A stretch of DNA of 64,000 bases from Cardinalis cardinalis (GCA_014549065.1 JACDOX010000023.1:2855980-2919979), one strand, 5' to 3'; counted from the first letter of the stretch, positions 11,005 through 26,280 are shown. Made by a program: numbers and translations. The notes: generated from the letters alone by a model not told the origin.

Positions 11005-13830
11005 ACTATAAGGTAGTAATAAAAAACTCTTTCACCCACACTTCACATGCTGGATGGGGAAGGGTAAGACAATATTTAAGTGGCTTTTCAATGGTATAAG
11101 AGTTGGGATTTCTGGGATCCCAATTCTATTTAGTTGTGAAGTTGCNTGGTGAAATTTATAAGGAAAGAAATATCTTTCTGCCAATATTGATTAGATTTAT
11201 CATCAAAATGTGTGGGAATGCATTTGCATTTCCTACCTACATAGAAGAACCTATGATAACACAAGATTTGCTGAAGAGTAAGTTACAATCTTACAGTGTG
11301 ACTTCTAATATTCCCTTCTGGAGTTAGTAGGAACTACAGCAAAAGAAGCTGAATATACATGTTTTGCATAAGAGCCCATTATAGACACTGGCTAATTTTA
11401 GAAACTGTGGGTTGTCTGGCCATTTTTAGGACAAAAAATGTAGCCAAAGGCCCAGCAGTGTGCTTTCAAATATACCCAGATCAGTGGTGAAATTTTTTTT
11501 TCATTATCACCTCTCTGNATACTTTCAGTATACCCTTGAGAGGCAATTTTTTTCAGTATCTTTTCTCTTAATTCAGTCTTGTGATTTCTCTGATGCCACA
11601 GTCAGTGGTTTCTCCACTAAATTATAATACATTATAGAGTTTCTGCTTATGAAACCCAAGTCTGGAGCCATCAGCTTCTTATGCTCTCTTCATGAGTCTT
11701 CAACCCTTGGCTTTCATCAGTCTTTCCTCTTCTCTTCTATTTCAGCCCCTTTTTACTCAAATCATGCAGCACACACTTATTTTCATCAGTCTGCTCTGCG
11801 CTTGAAGGCTTTTCATCAGTTTTACTTCTTGGGTTTGATCCAGTAACCTTGTCTCTTTTTTCCTCTGGTGTCAACTGTCATGCTTTGATCTGCAGCTTTT
11901 TTCCATAAGTAGAGTGTGTGCTTTGAAAAGGTTATAACTAGAAGGGGAAAGATGCATGGAGAACGATACATCACAAGTGCTCCCCAAGTACAATTTTGAT
12001 TTAAGAGGAAGAAAGGAGAAAGATTTTTTCCTATTGTTATCATTTTCTTTTTCATGCTCATCTCATTCCAGATATGACATCAGAATTCAGCTGCTTTTCC
12101 ATGTATAAATACTTCACTGAGACACAAAGATTGATTGTATGGCTTTAGATTAAAAATTTACAGTCAAGGAGATAGAATCTTTTTTTTTTTTGTTCAAGGA
12201 TTTTAATTGCTTTTTCCTGTAGGATCTCCAGCCTAATTCTTGCCTTTTTTGTACAGATTTTTCCAGGTCAAATTATACCTGTAACTATTGTATGATAAAA
12301 AAAGCAATGCCTAGTAATTTTTGGAGAAAGCATTAAGCAATCAATGACAATGCTCTTCCAATAGCTGCAGAGAGCTAACTGGACAATTTCCAAAAGAGTC
12401 CATGGAAAAATGCAGATCATATCAAGCAAGCATCAGCTGTGAGAGTATCCAAGGTTAGAGGGAGACTCATGCTTCATTTATCAGCCAGGATTAAAGGCAG
12501 TGGAGAATGTTCATTGCAACTGTGCAAACATAAAACATATTAAAGGGCCAAGACACAGAAAATGTCAACCACTGCTGTTCTGAGGCTATCCATCACAGGG
12601 AGCTGGGAGTCATCACTGTATCCCACAGAGAGTCATGAGTGAAGAAAATGTTACATAAGCATTTTTACNCACAGGGATTTCAATTAACTTTCAAGATAGA
12701 GATGCATTGTGTTGAATGTCATGCTGATACTGAAGACCTCCACAATGCTGTCATGCCTGTAGACATTTTCAGATTATTTAATCAGCTTTGTCTGGAAGGA
12801 GTAAGGCAATGGGACTCTCAGATTTAAGCAGTTTTGCCAAAGCTGTGGCTAGAAGCCTCCATATGCTGGGCAACCAACCACAGCTAGCCTGATAGTCACT
12901 GGTAATCCAGTACCTCATGGTGTGGAGAATGAACCCACCCAGCTTTGTGGTGATGATAGCTTTATTCCCTTCTGCAATCAGTGGGGTTCAGCCACAAGGA
13001 TGGACCGTACTGGAGCTTTATGTTGTTGGCAGCTTGAAATCTCANTCTATCACATTCCCTAAAAGGTTGTATCACTGCACACTGAGGGTTCTGTGGGCTG
13101 GAAGGTGCTACCCTGCTATGTTCCCTTAAGCTATCAAGGGAATAATTTGAGGACCTAAAGGACTCAAGAAGACAGCTCTCAGCTGAAAATCATATAGGGG
13201 GCATTAGTGGCCTTATGATAAACCAACACTGGATGCAATTTTGAAAGAGTTAACTGAAAAGAATACTCACCTATGTTCATATATGGGAGAAGCTTAAACC
13301 TTGACAAGAGCATCACTTGACAGACTGGAGAAACGTCACAGAGTGATGGACACATTTTTTTAATATGAAGCAACAAAATGGGTTACACATCTTGATGTAA
13401 TAGGAAATTCAAGCTCTATTTGCTGAACACAATCCCCTTACATAGTTTTTGAGTAGTGTTATTTGTACTGCATCAAACCTTAAAAGAGGTTTCTTAAAGG
13501 CACTCTCAGACAAAATTAGTGATGTGACAGTACATTTTCCTTCCCAGAGCTTTGCTTTCCAAGTTCTAAATATGTGGTGAGATTGATCCCCTTTGCATAC
13601 CAACTTGAAGGCACTGAAGCAAAGAAGTGATAATTTTAACCATGTCAGTCTCCATGTCAATCACCTTCACTGTCATTACTGATCCCTGAATTATGACCTT
13701 GTGCACTTCTCATGTGTTTCTTATCTTTTTTTATTCAGCTGTTCTCCTTCTCATTTTCTTTGTTTATTCAGTCAGCTATCTCCTTTCTCCTCTTTTTCTG
13801 CCAGAGATTAGGGCATGGAGGGAATTGAAA

Positions 13831-13884
13831 GGCAAGATTCAGGGGCCAGAGCCATAAACTATGGCAAGGTTCAGGGGCCAGAGC
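13831..13884. repeat. Two 22-bp direct repeats, 32 bp apart
   Basis: GGCAAGATTCAGGGGCCAGA (plus GC) at 13831-13852 recurs at 13863-13884 with one difference (A to G). The 10 bases between the copies are unrelated, so the duplicated period is 32 bp. Confidence 0.85.
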
Positions 13885-16105
13885 ACCTTTCTTGAACGTG
13901 CTGGATGTGTGCAGCAGTAGCATTAGAAAGTAACAAAGAAGAGAAGAAAAAATAGTTTTATTTTAAACTAACAGTCAGTGGGGTATAAGGTGGTCATATT
14001 TGTGAGGAGAAGTCTGTGCAGGGCACAATCTGATTAGCTGTAGAGGTATGTAAGGAAAGCTCTGTGGGATGCAGGTACTGTAAATGAGAACTGCAGAATT
14101 AGAAGCAAGGTGTAAAATAACCTGTGTGCTGTTAATCACAAGGTTTTTTTGATTTTGTTGTTTGTTGGGGATGTTTATCCCAGACTTTCAAGTATCTNCA
14201 ACTTTCAGTTGTTTCATTTAATTGTAAGAGTGATCTCATTAACTTTGATGATCGGAGCCTGATATGGTTCACTCACAAAATTTCTTAATAAATTCCAGTT
14301 TTGAAAGAGTTTCTGTCACTGAACTTTTAACACCAGTTTTTGACAGATGATTGTGCAAACAGGTTGTCTTTGTTCATCCACTTCTAAAAAAATAGACAAT
14401 GGAAATGCCACACAAAATGTTTTTCTGGGTAAACAGGTAGTTTAGAATGTCCAGATCTATAGCAATTGGTTGTTGAGGTTTTATCTCTCCTCTTGTGCAA
14501 ATTCCCCTGTCCTTTTGTGAGCATGAGAATAGACAGAAAACACATATTCCATATGAGAAAATAAAAACTTCCTTTTTTATGGTTCCACATCTTCTCATAA
14601 TGAAGTGCTTGTAGGCAGAATGTTGAAATCAAGACTGGAAACAACAATGGCTTGCAAGCACATTCTAGCACTATGAAATTGAGTGTGATTTGACAATGCC
14701 ATTAAGCAGTGTAAATTCTTCTTAGGATTTGCAAGGTAGAAATAAATGTTATAGGCTTTCTTATTGTTTGAGAAATAGCAGTGGACAAATTGCTGCTGCT
14801 TTTTCTATTTCAGGGTCTTCTGAATAACAGTCTCATAATACACCCNAGAAAGGGATTTTTAAACATTTTTCCTCAGGTTTCTCTCCTGATTTTAATTCCA
14901 GTTTAATTTCATACAAAGTTCNAAATATTCTATCCTCAAGTACAACAAGATATACAGGAAGCCTTGTAGATTTGAACTCACTGCTTTAGCTCCCTGATGA
15001 AAATGCCTACAGCAGGGAGNGTGGAAAGAAAATAATCTTTGGCTTCCTAAGGAATGCATTAAATGGGAACTGCTGAAGTCTCTACAATAGCAACCATGTC
15101 TGACTTCAGGATTTAAAATAGTGCCTTCTGTACAGAATAGAACTCCACAAAGCACTCAAATAGAACAATATATCAGTGATCAAGTCAGCAAATCTAGANA
15201 GGAATTCAGAGCATCAAGCTGGCCTTACTCTACAATATTTCAGCATTTTCCCACCATTACAACAGGGTAGGACTGACCCCTACAGATGGGGTCTATCTGC
15301 ACAGATGACCATACAGATGCCAACACTTTTGAGACATACAGTAGGCTTTATATCACAATTTTTTCTTCCAAATCCTTCTGTTTTTTATGAAGTCTCCCCC
15401 TACTTCACCAAAGTTTTCATGAGTCACATCAGCATTTTTTTTAACCTGGAAGTCAGATTAAAATGCACACATACAATCTCTGGCAGATTTTAGCCCAGGA
15501 GAAGATGTAAACTCCTTAGTGCATCATCCATAAAAGGTCTAAAGGATGATGTTTTAAAATGTGATTACACTGTGCTGTGACAGCAGTCAGCAGTTCTGGG
15601 GGTAAAAGTCAGNGTGGTTGCCCCAAGGGTCACAGTGCTGACCTGTCCTCCCACGGCCCCACATTGCTCCAAGTGCCATTCAATGGGATGAATGCCATAT
15701 GGACATCAGCTCATGCCAGACTCTGCGTGAATACTGCAGGGAAGGGAAGGAGAATCAGCGGATTACTCTTATCAGTACAAAGAGAGACAACATGCCTCAG
15801 AAAGCTAAAGAGATAAATGCACAAGCTCAAAGANAAGCAGGGAAAAGCAGAACTGCCCTGGAAACAGTCCACTTTAAAAGCAGATATAAGGAACTCCCTT
15901 ATTTACTCTTTGAAATAAGTGAAAAACATACAGAAAATTGGACATAGATACACTCTGATTTTATCTTCTGTCTTTGGCAAAATTCTGTGCTTTAACTCAG
16001 AGTGGCATCAGATAAATCTGTNTATTGACTGTGATTCCTACTCAGTACATGGAAAAAAAGGCCTACTAGTAGAAACAGTTTTCAGTGGATTAAAACAAAA
16101 AGAAG

Positions 16106-16138
16106 ACAAAAACAAAAACAAAAACAAAACAAACAAAA
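16106..16138. repeat. ACAAAA simple repeat
   Basis: A-rich tract made of ACAAAA/ACAAA units. It could be the tail of an old retroposon, but no element body is recognisable next to it. Confidence 0.8.
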
Positions 16139-19100
16139 TCAAAAACTCTTCCATCATCTGCTTTCATGGTATAACTANGATTTTTCTCATCAATTTGAAA
16201 TGTTACAGAATAGGTCTTTTGCAGTCATCCATATATTCAACTAAAATTCAGTCAGGAAATTAAAACAAAAGGCCAGTGTTATTGACTATCAGATTCAGTT
16301 TTGAAATGGTGGATTTGGGCTACTCAATTTTTGCCTTATTTCCTGTCTTTCTGTGTTTGTCTTTTATTTTACTTATATGACCAAAAAAAATATGATGCAT
16401 CACTGCATTGAGGCAATAGGCTCACATCACTCCTGTGAGAAGAGTGGCATTGAACTGATGGGAATAGGCAGAGGGATCAACAGTCCAGACAAAATTTAAT
16501 AGGCATACTGTAAGTATGACCCATGAGTTAGAGCCCCTGCTCCACATGACCTCCAGCAAACACAAGCACAGTGAGCTCGAAAGTCACCACAGCAGGAACA
16601 CAGAACAGTCTGTGTCACCCACCAGAAACCAAATGCCTGAGACCTCCTCACTCCTTTAACACAAGATCTTTCCTGATCTTCCCTGACTGAAATAAAGCAC
16701 AGAGACATATAACCCTGATGCACTGTTTGCAGCCTAGAGGACTGTGTGTTAAAAATAACAGCAGTTCTTAANACATTTCTTCTCAAAAAATATTCCCTTT
16801 CTAGGACCAAATAAGCTGATTTCTGCTGCGATGATCCCCAGGTATCTGTATGTGCGACCCATCTNATTCTGTAATTGAAGTGGAATGGTGGGCTGCTTTT
16901 CCTGTCACTNAGATGCTACTTTTTTATTTTAATTCAAATCTAAGGAAATTCTTCCAGTGATCAATGATTATGGTCAAGGGAGCTATGACTCGTTTCTGAC
17001 AGGGAAGTAAAGACTCAGGTTTTTCCTGAGCTCTCCTCCTGTTGAGAAGCTTTGTTTTGGAAAACACTTTTCACCTGCAAGTGCCATAACAGTAGTAGAA
17101 GATCATCAGGCAAGAAACAAAGCCCTTGAAGGGAGAATACTTACAATGTATCTTCAACAAGTTTCATTCATCTTTGTGCTACTTTTGTTTATTTCTGTTG
17201 TAACCGCAGCTGTCAGTGGTTAGACTAATAGAAAACTGCATTTTGCAGTATGCAAAAAGGAGGGACTGATTATCCCCAAGGGCAAGGAAATTATACCACA
17301 CACTTCATTTTGAAGACAAATCAGGGAGCTGGGCCTGTATTTGACAGTATCTGCCGTGTAGAACCACAATGTTTATGTGACTCCTGCTATAGCAGCTACC
17401 TACACTTGCTAGCTGTGTAATCAGGAACAAATGACAAAATCAGCCAAGGATGTGAAAATTAGACCTATTGCAATATAGGCATTTTGGGTTGTTTCAGAAG
17501 TCCATCGTATCCTTATGTGGTGTGGGACAGTCAGACACACATGTGTGCCTCCCACTGTGATGGGCAGAACTCTGTTTTACAAACAAAGAGTTTTAAAACA
17601 TANAATTCCTTCTGAGAGTATTTTATTTAAGTGTCATTTTAAAGGATTACATTGGATTGCTTAAAGAAAACTAAAGAGAAAATCCCTTCTAAATAATTCT
17701 ATTTTTCTGAGGAAAATGTGATTGGTTGAGAGTTCTGTCTTCTCAAGACCCTTGTTTAGNAGTTAAAAGGAAATTTTTGGCAAAGACACAGAGAAAAAAT
17801 ACTGTATATCTAATTTCTGGTCTGTCTAGGTTTCCACACCCAGTTTCAAAATATCTCAGGACTCGCATGATATTTTTAAAAAGTAAAAAAANCCCAACCT
17901 TTTCTTTGTACAATCCTGGGACATTTTCATAGGGCAATCAGTTAGAAATACTTTCTTATTTTGCTTTCTTTTTATGTCAAATGTTCTAAGGAAGAAAACT
18001 TTTTCTCCTGCAGCTGAACAGAAACCTTCACAAAGCACAGCCTGTTCACGATAGAAAGAGCCAAAATTCAACTCAGGTGAACCCCTCCCATCTGCACACT
18101 GGGTGACTTGTTTTGCTCTGCAATAGAGGAAAGCTATCGTGTAGGGCAGAGGGAGCTGCCTGGCTTCTTGTCTTTAAAGCCAGCTGTGAGGTCAGTCCGT
18201 TGCCCTTCTTGTACTGCTGTAACAGAGCTGGTTTTAACAGATAGGAAATGTTAAATATTAAATGTATTTGTCCTCCATGAGTAGAGGTAATAAAACCCGC
18301 AGACACAGAAGATTTCCTGCAGTCATTTTTCACAAGGGTGGCCCAAGCAGAGCTCAGGGCAATCTGCCTGTGGAAGAGGGATCAGGCACTGCTTGAGCAA
18401 GGGATGCTTTGGCAGGGATGCTGATGGCCTGACTCCACAGCGGGGACAGACAGAGCAGCAAAGTGGCCTTCTTCATAGCTACTGCCAGTTCTGCCTCTGA
18501 GAATGGGGTAGGTGTACCTAGAGAGTCCTTTAACCAAACACATACTCCCACTCCCAAAAATCCCACAGTAAAACCTTTTAATATCTGAATAAGTCTGTGT
18601 TGTGGCAGGAGCTCTTTCTGGTTGGTTTGAGTATCCGAAACGGCGGTGTCTGCAGCCCTAGGCCAGGCAGAAAGCTACCTTGCCCTGTATCTTGCATGTT
18701 TACCATACCAAGCCTTGAAAGGCTTGGAAAGCTCAAAGCAGAAAAAAGCTTGAAAACTTGCAGGTCTTTCCTTCGGAAGGTTTTGACTAATGGTTTACAA
18801 AGAGCAGGCAGCCCACTACAGTCAAAGAACTGTTTCTTTTATCAATAGGAATGAAGCATTCACAGGGGAAAAAAAAATTTTAGGTGCATAGACTCAGTAA
18901 AGTTGTATTGTTTTTCGTCAATGATTTGTGCAGCCTGGTTTCTCTTAACACCCCCAAGAGGCCTCTCTTGAGCTATTTTTTTTTCCTTGTAGATCCAATA
19001 GCCAAANCAATACTTTCAGGCAGTAAACATCCCAATTAATACATTAGCAAATATTAATAAGAAATTATTTTGGAGCACTTCTCTTTTCATTACATGTGTT

Positions 19101-19577
19101 ACAACAATAAAGCCTGACATCCTGCAGCTTTGAAGAGCTTTATGTTAGGTGTCCAGCAAAACTATAAACCTCAAATCTAACCATGGAAAAGTCTCTAGTA
19201 GCTAATGTTTGTCTGACCTTTTTATATACATTAAAATCTGGTTTAGATCATTGTTAGAAGTTTTTATGCTTTCTTCTGACCTCATATAGTTAGATGCAAG
19301 ATATTTAGAGTTTTACAGTGAGAAACATAAACAAATAAAATTGAATCTCCCTTCCTCCTTTTCTTAAAATCCCTCCAAATAATTTTCCCACTGTTTAAGT
19401 GACAGATAGTGAGTACATATCTCTGTGTTGTAAAGAAGATGCATGACTTGTTTGGAAGGGCTGCCATCTCATTTTTTGCTCATTCAAACACTGTCTAATT
19501 TTACTTCAGGTTTTCATATAAGNGTCAAGCTCATTTATCCCATCACAACACTATAAAATTCTCCTGTGTCTGCACAT

Positions 19578-19625
19578 TCTATCTATATATATATGTGAGT
19601 ACACATACACATACTTATATATTGA
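19578..19625. repeat. Short TA/CA-rich simple sequence
   Basis: Alternating purine-pyrimidine sequence made of TATATATATATG and ACACATACACATAC segments. It is an imperfect dinucleotide repeat with no gene context. Confidence 0.6.
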
Positions 19626-22600
19626 TNGATGCCTGTATGCATCTGTTTACATACTTTTGGACAGACGCATGTAAGAGTTCTGCAGAGTACAACCATGACC
19701 ATTTTGTCCAACTGTAGCTGGTCAAAAAAAAATTCATAGGGCTTGCAGGAAAAGGGCAGTCAAGAGTTGTGCAGCAAAATCTCCTTTCTGATCTCTTTCC
19801 TCTGGCTCCCAGGCTTCATTTGTTTGCCATGTTCCAGCTTTGTTATAGTTTTGTAGCCTATGGCAGAGTGTGAGATGGGTGAGAAGTCAAGAGACTGCAG
19901 GACTTATCACAGTGTAGCAAACTGAAGTGTCAGAGACNTGCATCACAGAGCCTGTGACAAAAGCAAAAATAATCCCTCAGGTGGACAGGAGATATTACAC
20001 ACATCCACAGTTCAGGCCTAAGCACATGAGCCCCTGGAATGTCACCACTGATGTCCTCATTTGCTCTCCAAAACCCAAATGCATTAATAAATAATGGGAG
20101 GGTCTAAATGATTATCCTTTTTTATATTGCTGGGCTTTGGGCTAGAAGTTAACCTTGGTGAGACAGATATTTGTTGCCCAGAGGGGACACAGGACTGTTA
20201 AGACACACAATATGCCATGAGAACCACCTTGCAGGGAGGCACACACACAGTCCCCAGGTTCAGCTTACCAATATAAGGATGTGCGCTTATCCCAAGTGGC
20301 TCCCACCCAGGCAGAATGTGACCATTCCAGGGGCAGGGAGAGAGGCTACAGAGGGCTGCCCCAGCAGCACCTAGCCCTGCCAAGCCAGCCACTGCTGGAT
20401 TGCATCACTGCCCTCACCTGAGACACTGAACATTTCCTATCCGCNGTGTAAAAGCAGAAAATCATACAAACCAAAGGATTTGGGGTTGTGCAAGATGCTT
20501 TGGGATTATGAAAGATACACAAAACCAAAACCAATGAACTTCAGCAACTCACACTGGTGATTTTACTCCATTGGTGCACAGATGGATTTAGTTCTAATGG
20601 TATGGAAACTTTGATAATTAAAAATTGTTTGGTAGGATGATGAGAAAAGGTGGTGAATGATGGCAGCAGAGTGCATGTAATGCACCTTCTGATAACTAGG
20701 GCCAGCAAGAAAGCTTTTGTTTGTCAAAGAGCTTATTCAGCACAGTTAAGCAATGGGTAAACACTACACCTACTGTATTTGTTAAGAGTGTATTTCAATG
20801 GGACCCCTGGTGTGTCAGCAGGCTTATTCACAGAACTTAATGAGTGTAAATTGGTATTTGCTAGTGTAAAAATACTTTCCCATATGCAGAGAAAAAGAAC
20901 TGATCTTTTAATTGATCTTTGAACTATGTTACAATTGACAGTCCTGAGATGACAGCACNCAAAGTTAATTAAGTCAACAAAGATATTTTAAGAAGCTGAG
21001 ACTGGTTTTTTTGGAAGGTCTTTGTCATTTACAAATTTGAGAGAGGTGCTGCAAAGCTGTGGGTGATGCTGGTGTAAACAGAGAATGAAAGAGAAGCNGT
21101 GTTATCTCTGTCTTTGTTGTGGGTGAGGATCATCTCATCCCAGCTCTCACAGGATTTCTACATGGTGCCAGGACTAAAAGTAGGCTTAAAGTCTACAAAA
21201 CTTAATAAAATTGCTGGTCAATTGAGGTAAGTAAAGAAAGTAGACAGAGGAATTTCATGCCATCTTCTAAATTTGACACGTGTTTAGCAGAGAAAAAGAG
21301 AAAAGGAACTAAGGGAATTAAAACAAAATAAATAAAAAATATTAAAATTGCCCTTCTACTGATACCNAGATTTTTTAGAAGTAAGGCCTTAAGTATACAT
21401 TCCTTGAACATTTCTAACCTTTGCTTCCTTCTTCTGNGCTTATTTGTTTAAAAGAATTAAATTAGATTGACTTTATTCAATTAATACAAATATGTGCAGA
21501 ATGTCTTCTAAAGCAGCNCAACTTCAAGACTATAATGTTATTTCTAAGTGTGTCTGAGTGAGTGTGACTGCAGGGGTGTGCCCCATGAGAACAACATCTT
21601 TCATGAGTAAGAATAGTTGTCAGTTTGTGGTTGGATAGAGTTATCTTCGAGGGAGAGTCTCTTCTCTCTGATGGGAANGGCAACTGCTCTCTTTAGTTTT
21701 ATTGTCCTGTCATAAAAATACAACTTTTGTCTGGATCATTGTGAAAAAAAAAAATAAATCCTGGAAATACAGAATAACAACACTAATGTGTCTGTCNTGC
21801 AAATCCTTTGCGTCCAAAAGTCCTTTCAACTCACAGGAGCTTAGGGAAGAGTATGTTTACAAGGTTTATGGTAAGATAGAAGTGGTAAATCAGTAAGAAT
21901 GGAAGTAATGGAATTTCTTCAGAGAAGTTTTGAAGGGAAAGTAAAACACCAGAAAAATGTAGGGACTATTACAGAAACCATGGTTTTGCAAGTCAGAGGC
22001 NGAAGTACAGTAAAATGACAGAATTAAAATGAAAAATTAATGTTCTGAGTATTTGTTGTACAGGAGTGTCAATAATGAATGATTTAATTTACCAGATTTC
22101 TCATCAAATGGCCCACCTTTAGAATGGAAGTATTTTTGGGAGGGAGATGATAATTTCAATGACAAAAAAAGTGCTGCAAAAATGTTTGTTTTGTGAATAA
22201 TTGATTGTAATGAGGGGCTGAGGTAAATTCTGTAGGAAAAGGCAAAAAGTTACAGGGAATTTATTTTGTTTTCCTAGTTAACAAAGAGCCACCTAGATCT
22301 TAATGTGAGAGAGAAGGCTGTGGTGTTCTTTTTCACATCCGTTAACAGNCCAGTGCTGTTACATGTCTCAGTGAATACAACTTATTAAGAATGTTTGAAA
22401 CACAATCTTTGGACAGCTTCACTTAGAAATGAATTTAGCACATTCAGATAATACAAGTCCCTTGAGCTCCAGGGGATCAATAAATTCACGTAGGTGGAGG
22501 CTGATGGTGATACACAGCAGGAGCTGTTTCCCAGCTGTATCACTGATTAGCAGGAATCTCACCTTGCCAAGCCTTTAAAGCCTTACAGAAAATGCACCAA

Positions 22601-25600
22601 TTAAGTGTTCAAATCCTTCAGCCTTAAGCCATATGTCAAGAGAAAATAATTCACTGGCACAGGGCTTTGGGTCAAGCTTCTTAGCCCAGCAGTTGATGTG
22701 ATAATGCTTTAGTATTGTGCTGCTTGCCCACCCAGGAGGAAGGAGAGGGAGACCTGGCTATTGTTTCTCTCTACAGCAGTGCTCTGAAGAATATGAATGT
22801 AAGTGTGACTCATTAATAATCTCAATTTTAAGGAAAGGTGATGGAGGAGGAGTGTTTAAAGAATTCTTGGCTCAGTGAGTATTCATTGAAAAAGTACTGC
22901 TTTGCTCTGCCTCACTGCTCTGCTTGCAGTCCAGGGACAAATACAAGCTCTGGGAGCTCTGCTGCCACCACCCTCTGCTCGCGCCAAGTAAGCATCAGCC
23001 TTGTGGGTAGATTTTGGGGAATGGGAAAGGAAGTCACATTTACTTAGAGCAAGGAACAGTTGAATATTTTAGGGGTTGAGAGTCAGCATTTAAGTGTTCA
23101 CTCAGGACAGCTGCATGTTTAGCTGTACAGTAAACTAAAACAGTCACTAAAAATCCATGGAAAGCTCCCCAAATGCTGGAATTGCAGGGCAAGATTGACT
23201 ACCTCTGCCCCAAGGGCACTGGCTGTAGAATGAGGTTGCTAACCTNTGAGGAGGCAAAGGAAAAGCCCAGGAAGGGTGGCTGAAAACTCACATCCCAAGA
23301 TACAAAAAGGGCCCCCCCTCTTCTGAACTGTAAAATTGTTGCTTTTTGCAGGGCAGAAAGGGCAAANACCTGTCCACCTAGTCATTGCAGTGTTGCCATG
23401 AGATGCCACAGCCTCAGCTCCAAAGAGCAAGAGGAACCCCAAGAGCTTCATTGAAAAGAAGCTAAAGAAAGCTAAAAATATTTCAGGCGTCCTCCTTCAG
23501 GGAGACAGTTGCTTCTGCATTGAGATAAATACTGGATGTTCAAATAGCACAAGCCACCTCTTGCCCATACACCCTCAGCTCTTGCAGCTCTGCATCCCTG
23601 AAGTGACGTGGGTCAGGGTGGGAAGCAGCACAGGACTTGAAGGTGGGACATNCCAAGTTTTAGACCTACAACCTAGCTGATAAAGCAACCTCTCCCAGGG
23701 CTCATATTTGTCCAAGGAACAAATTTCTGAGGTACATAGCTGCTCTATCTCTGAGCAGAGCCAAGTGTGAAATGTCTATGTGTGAAAGGGAGAAAAGGAA
23801 GGAGAGTAATGTAAATTTTGTACAGACACAGAATAGAGAGATTAGATATTGTGAACAAACAGTGGATATGAGTTTTTTTTAAATTGAGTTTCTCCACCTG
23901 CCTATAGTTTTCTCATATACATATGACTAAAATACTGGGCATGGGTTTGCTTTTACAAGGTTTCTGCATAAATGTTTATGTGCTGTGAATTAAATCATGC
24001 ACTTAAAGAGGGAAGAGGATGAAATGGAAAACTTGCTAACCCTAATGATGAATGGATTGCTCATTACTCATACTAACGAACAGCCAATCCAGGCAGCAAG
24101 TTTCCATCCAGTAAATGCATCTCTCTGAAAAGTTGCCAGGTAGAGGTAAAGAAGAATGTTNCTTTTGCCATTTTGGATTATTTCTTGAAGAATTCTGGAC
24201 TCTTGCTGCTGAAGGAATAAAGAAGAACCTACAATACTAAGAAATACTGAATAATTGGCATAATCTAAGTTCAACAAACCAAACTTTTCTGTTTGTTTTT
24301 CTCTATAACCTGTTCTACCTCCTGGTGTATCTGCTAGAAGTCTTTTATAATGTATGTGTCTATCTTACTCCATTAAAACTGACATTATCAATTAGCCACT
24401 AAGGTAAAGGCTTTGTCAACATCTCACCTGAAATATAAGTAGTGTAAAATAGCCAATTTTGCAGTCCTCTCTGTTAAATGTTTTATTTATTATTTTATTT
24501 ATTTCAGTACTTTGGAAGACAGGTGAGAGCGGTATCTTCAGCCAGCCCCTAACATATAGGGGTTTTTTTTCNATCCATCTGAGTTGTCCCATAGCTATAA
24601 ATGTTCTTTTGATACATGTTTTTTGAAGAAAACCATAACCCCGAGCAATTTTCACCTCTGTGTGCATGTGTATTTATATGGTACCTTCACATCAAGAATT
24701 CACAGGTAGAAAGAAATGCTCTCTGCTCATTCTTCTATGAGCCATCTTTTTGTTACACACATACAAGGGGAGCCTGTTCTGTGAGCAGCTTTTAGGTGAG
24801 AAGGACTAGGTGGGAGCAGGCCAGGTTTCACACATCATTAAACTCTTTTAATAAATTGATAAAACTCCACCCTGTGAGAAGTTGAATTCTTTGCCCAGAC
24901 TTCACCTACTAGAAGATTATGGAAGAACTAGAGCTCCCATATGTCTGTTTTTTCACAGACATTTCCTGTTTTTCTACCTGAATTTTTTTTCTGGGACAAA
25001 TTTGCAGATTCCTTTTGATGCTTTTTCAGGATTTCTGGCTGTCTGGCAGTCTGAACAGAGTGCTGTCACTNCTACCCATTTTCAGGCATTACTGCAAAGC
25101 CCACATTAGTCAGCTACACAGAACTGGTACCATAAGTATTTTAAAAACNCTAAAAATAACCATCATCCTGAAACTCCATTCATCTAAAGATCTCAAACGC
25201 TCAGCTGACACAGGACCTTGAGCCTCAGTGCCTCAGGAGGGACAAAAGGCAGTCACAGCNTGTGCTGCACAGCCTGCCCTGAGGGGGTGTGAGCACCTAC
25301 AGCACATGGGGATCCCCCATACATGGGGCGGCTCTCAGGAGGAGGACCTTGCCCCAAATTGCTGCTGCTACAGGGGACCACCACCATTTGTCCCCAGCCC
25401 ATGGGGTTACAGGGAATAACAGCCAGATTGAACAGTACATGGGGGTCTAGAGGAAAACTTTGGTAAAAATGAAGGAGTTGTCTTGAAAAGAAGTCTTTAA
25501 AAAAGCATGAAAATTTGCAGCTGGCAGGAGAGATCTTGGGGAAATGGCAGCAGCCTTCAAATTATATCTGATGACCCATATTATCAGTGAGATGATGTGT

Positions 25601-25681
25601 TTGGTTTGATCTGTGACTCCATAGAAAAAAAATTAAACAGATACAGAGAAAAGTATAAGCATGACCTTTGTTCCCCAATTG

Positions 25682-25686
25682 ATAAG
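25682..25686 (+). repeat. Left target-site duplication of the solo LTR (ATAAG)
   Basis: ATAAG immediately precedes the TGTG start of the LTR and is repeated exactly after its CA end. The bases outside differ (G before this copy, G C A C after the other), so the duplication is 5 bp. Confidence 0.85.
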
Positions 25687-26275
25687 TGTGANTCTGTCNN
25701 AAATANCCTCCATTTTTTGCCTCACAATTGTCATGAAAAGACCACTGANGAGTTAAGACTGTGAGCCAGTGGGGAAGGTAAAGTCGTACGCTTCTTAGCT
25801 CACTGTTTCTAGAGGTGTTGTTTGCAGAACACGCCATGCTGTNCTTGAAGGGGGCATTCTGCCCTTNCTGAACAATGGATCTGGATTCCCTCCCTGCCTC
25901 CNGGCCTGGCTGGTTTGAGCTCTGGAGTGGTCACTCCTNCAAGAAGAAGACTCCTCTTGCCTGCCTTCCACCATTGTGANGGACAAGCAGAGATGTAAAC
26001 CTTTTCATCATGGAACCAAGACAAGAAACCCCCNTGCAAGAAAACCCCCCTGACATCNTCTGCCAAAGACTGGAACTGGANCCCCCCCAANCTGGGGGAG
26101 GTGTGCAGTGGAGNGGAGAAAAGCTGCCCAGAATAAATGTACCTGCGAGCACTGGGCCATGAAAACAATGGCTTTTACCTGTNGCTTGGCTTGGACGCTG
26201 TGNACCCCCCTTTAATGTTTTCTCCCCCTCCCTGGAGACCTTTGTTTCGGCTTCCCTTCNCNCAACGAAAAATCN

Positions 26276-26280
26276 TATAA
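26276..26280 (+). promoter_or_regulatory. LTR TATA box
   Basis: TATAA lies in a GC-rich context about 590 bp into the LTR. The family's transcription start would be expected 25-30 bp downstream, near 26300-26310, marking the U3/R boundary. Whether this copy is active cannot be read from sequence. Confidence 0.65.

Larger units (their letters stand above)
8363..25681. other. Gene-free stretch
   Basis: About 17 kb of AT-rich sequence between the TAA microsatellite and the LTR. Apart from the short tandem duplications listed separately and some homopolymer runs, I see no exon, RNA gene or transposon that I can support. A number of short frames border GT or AG dinucleotides, but none has a consistent structure. 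Confidence 0.4.

Noticed and set aside
13560..13690. Minus-strand open segment rich in Val, Met and Ile
   Set aside because: Weak pyrimidine tract before the acceptor, and its donors give phases that do not fit the neighbouring candidate exon.
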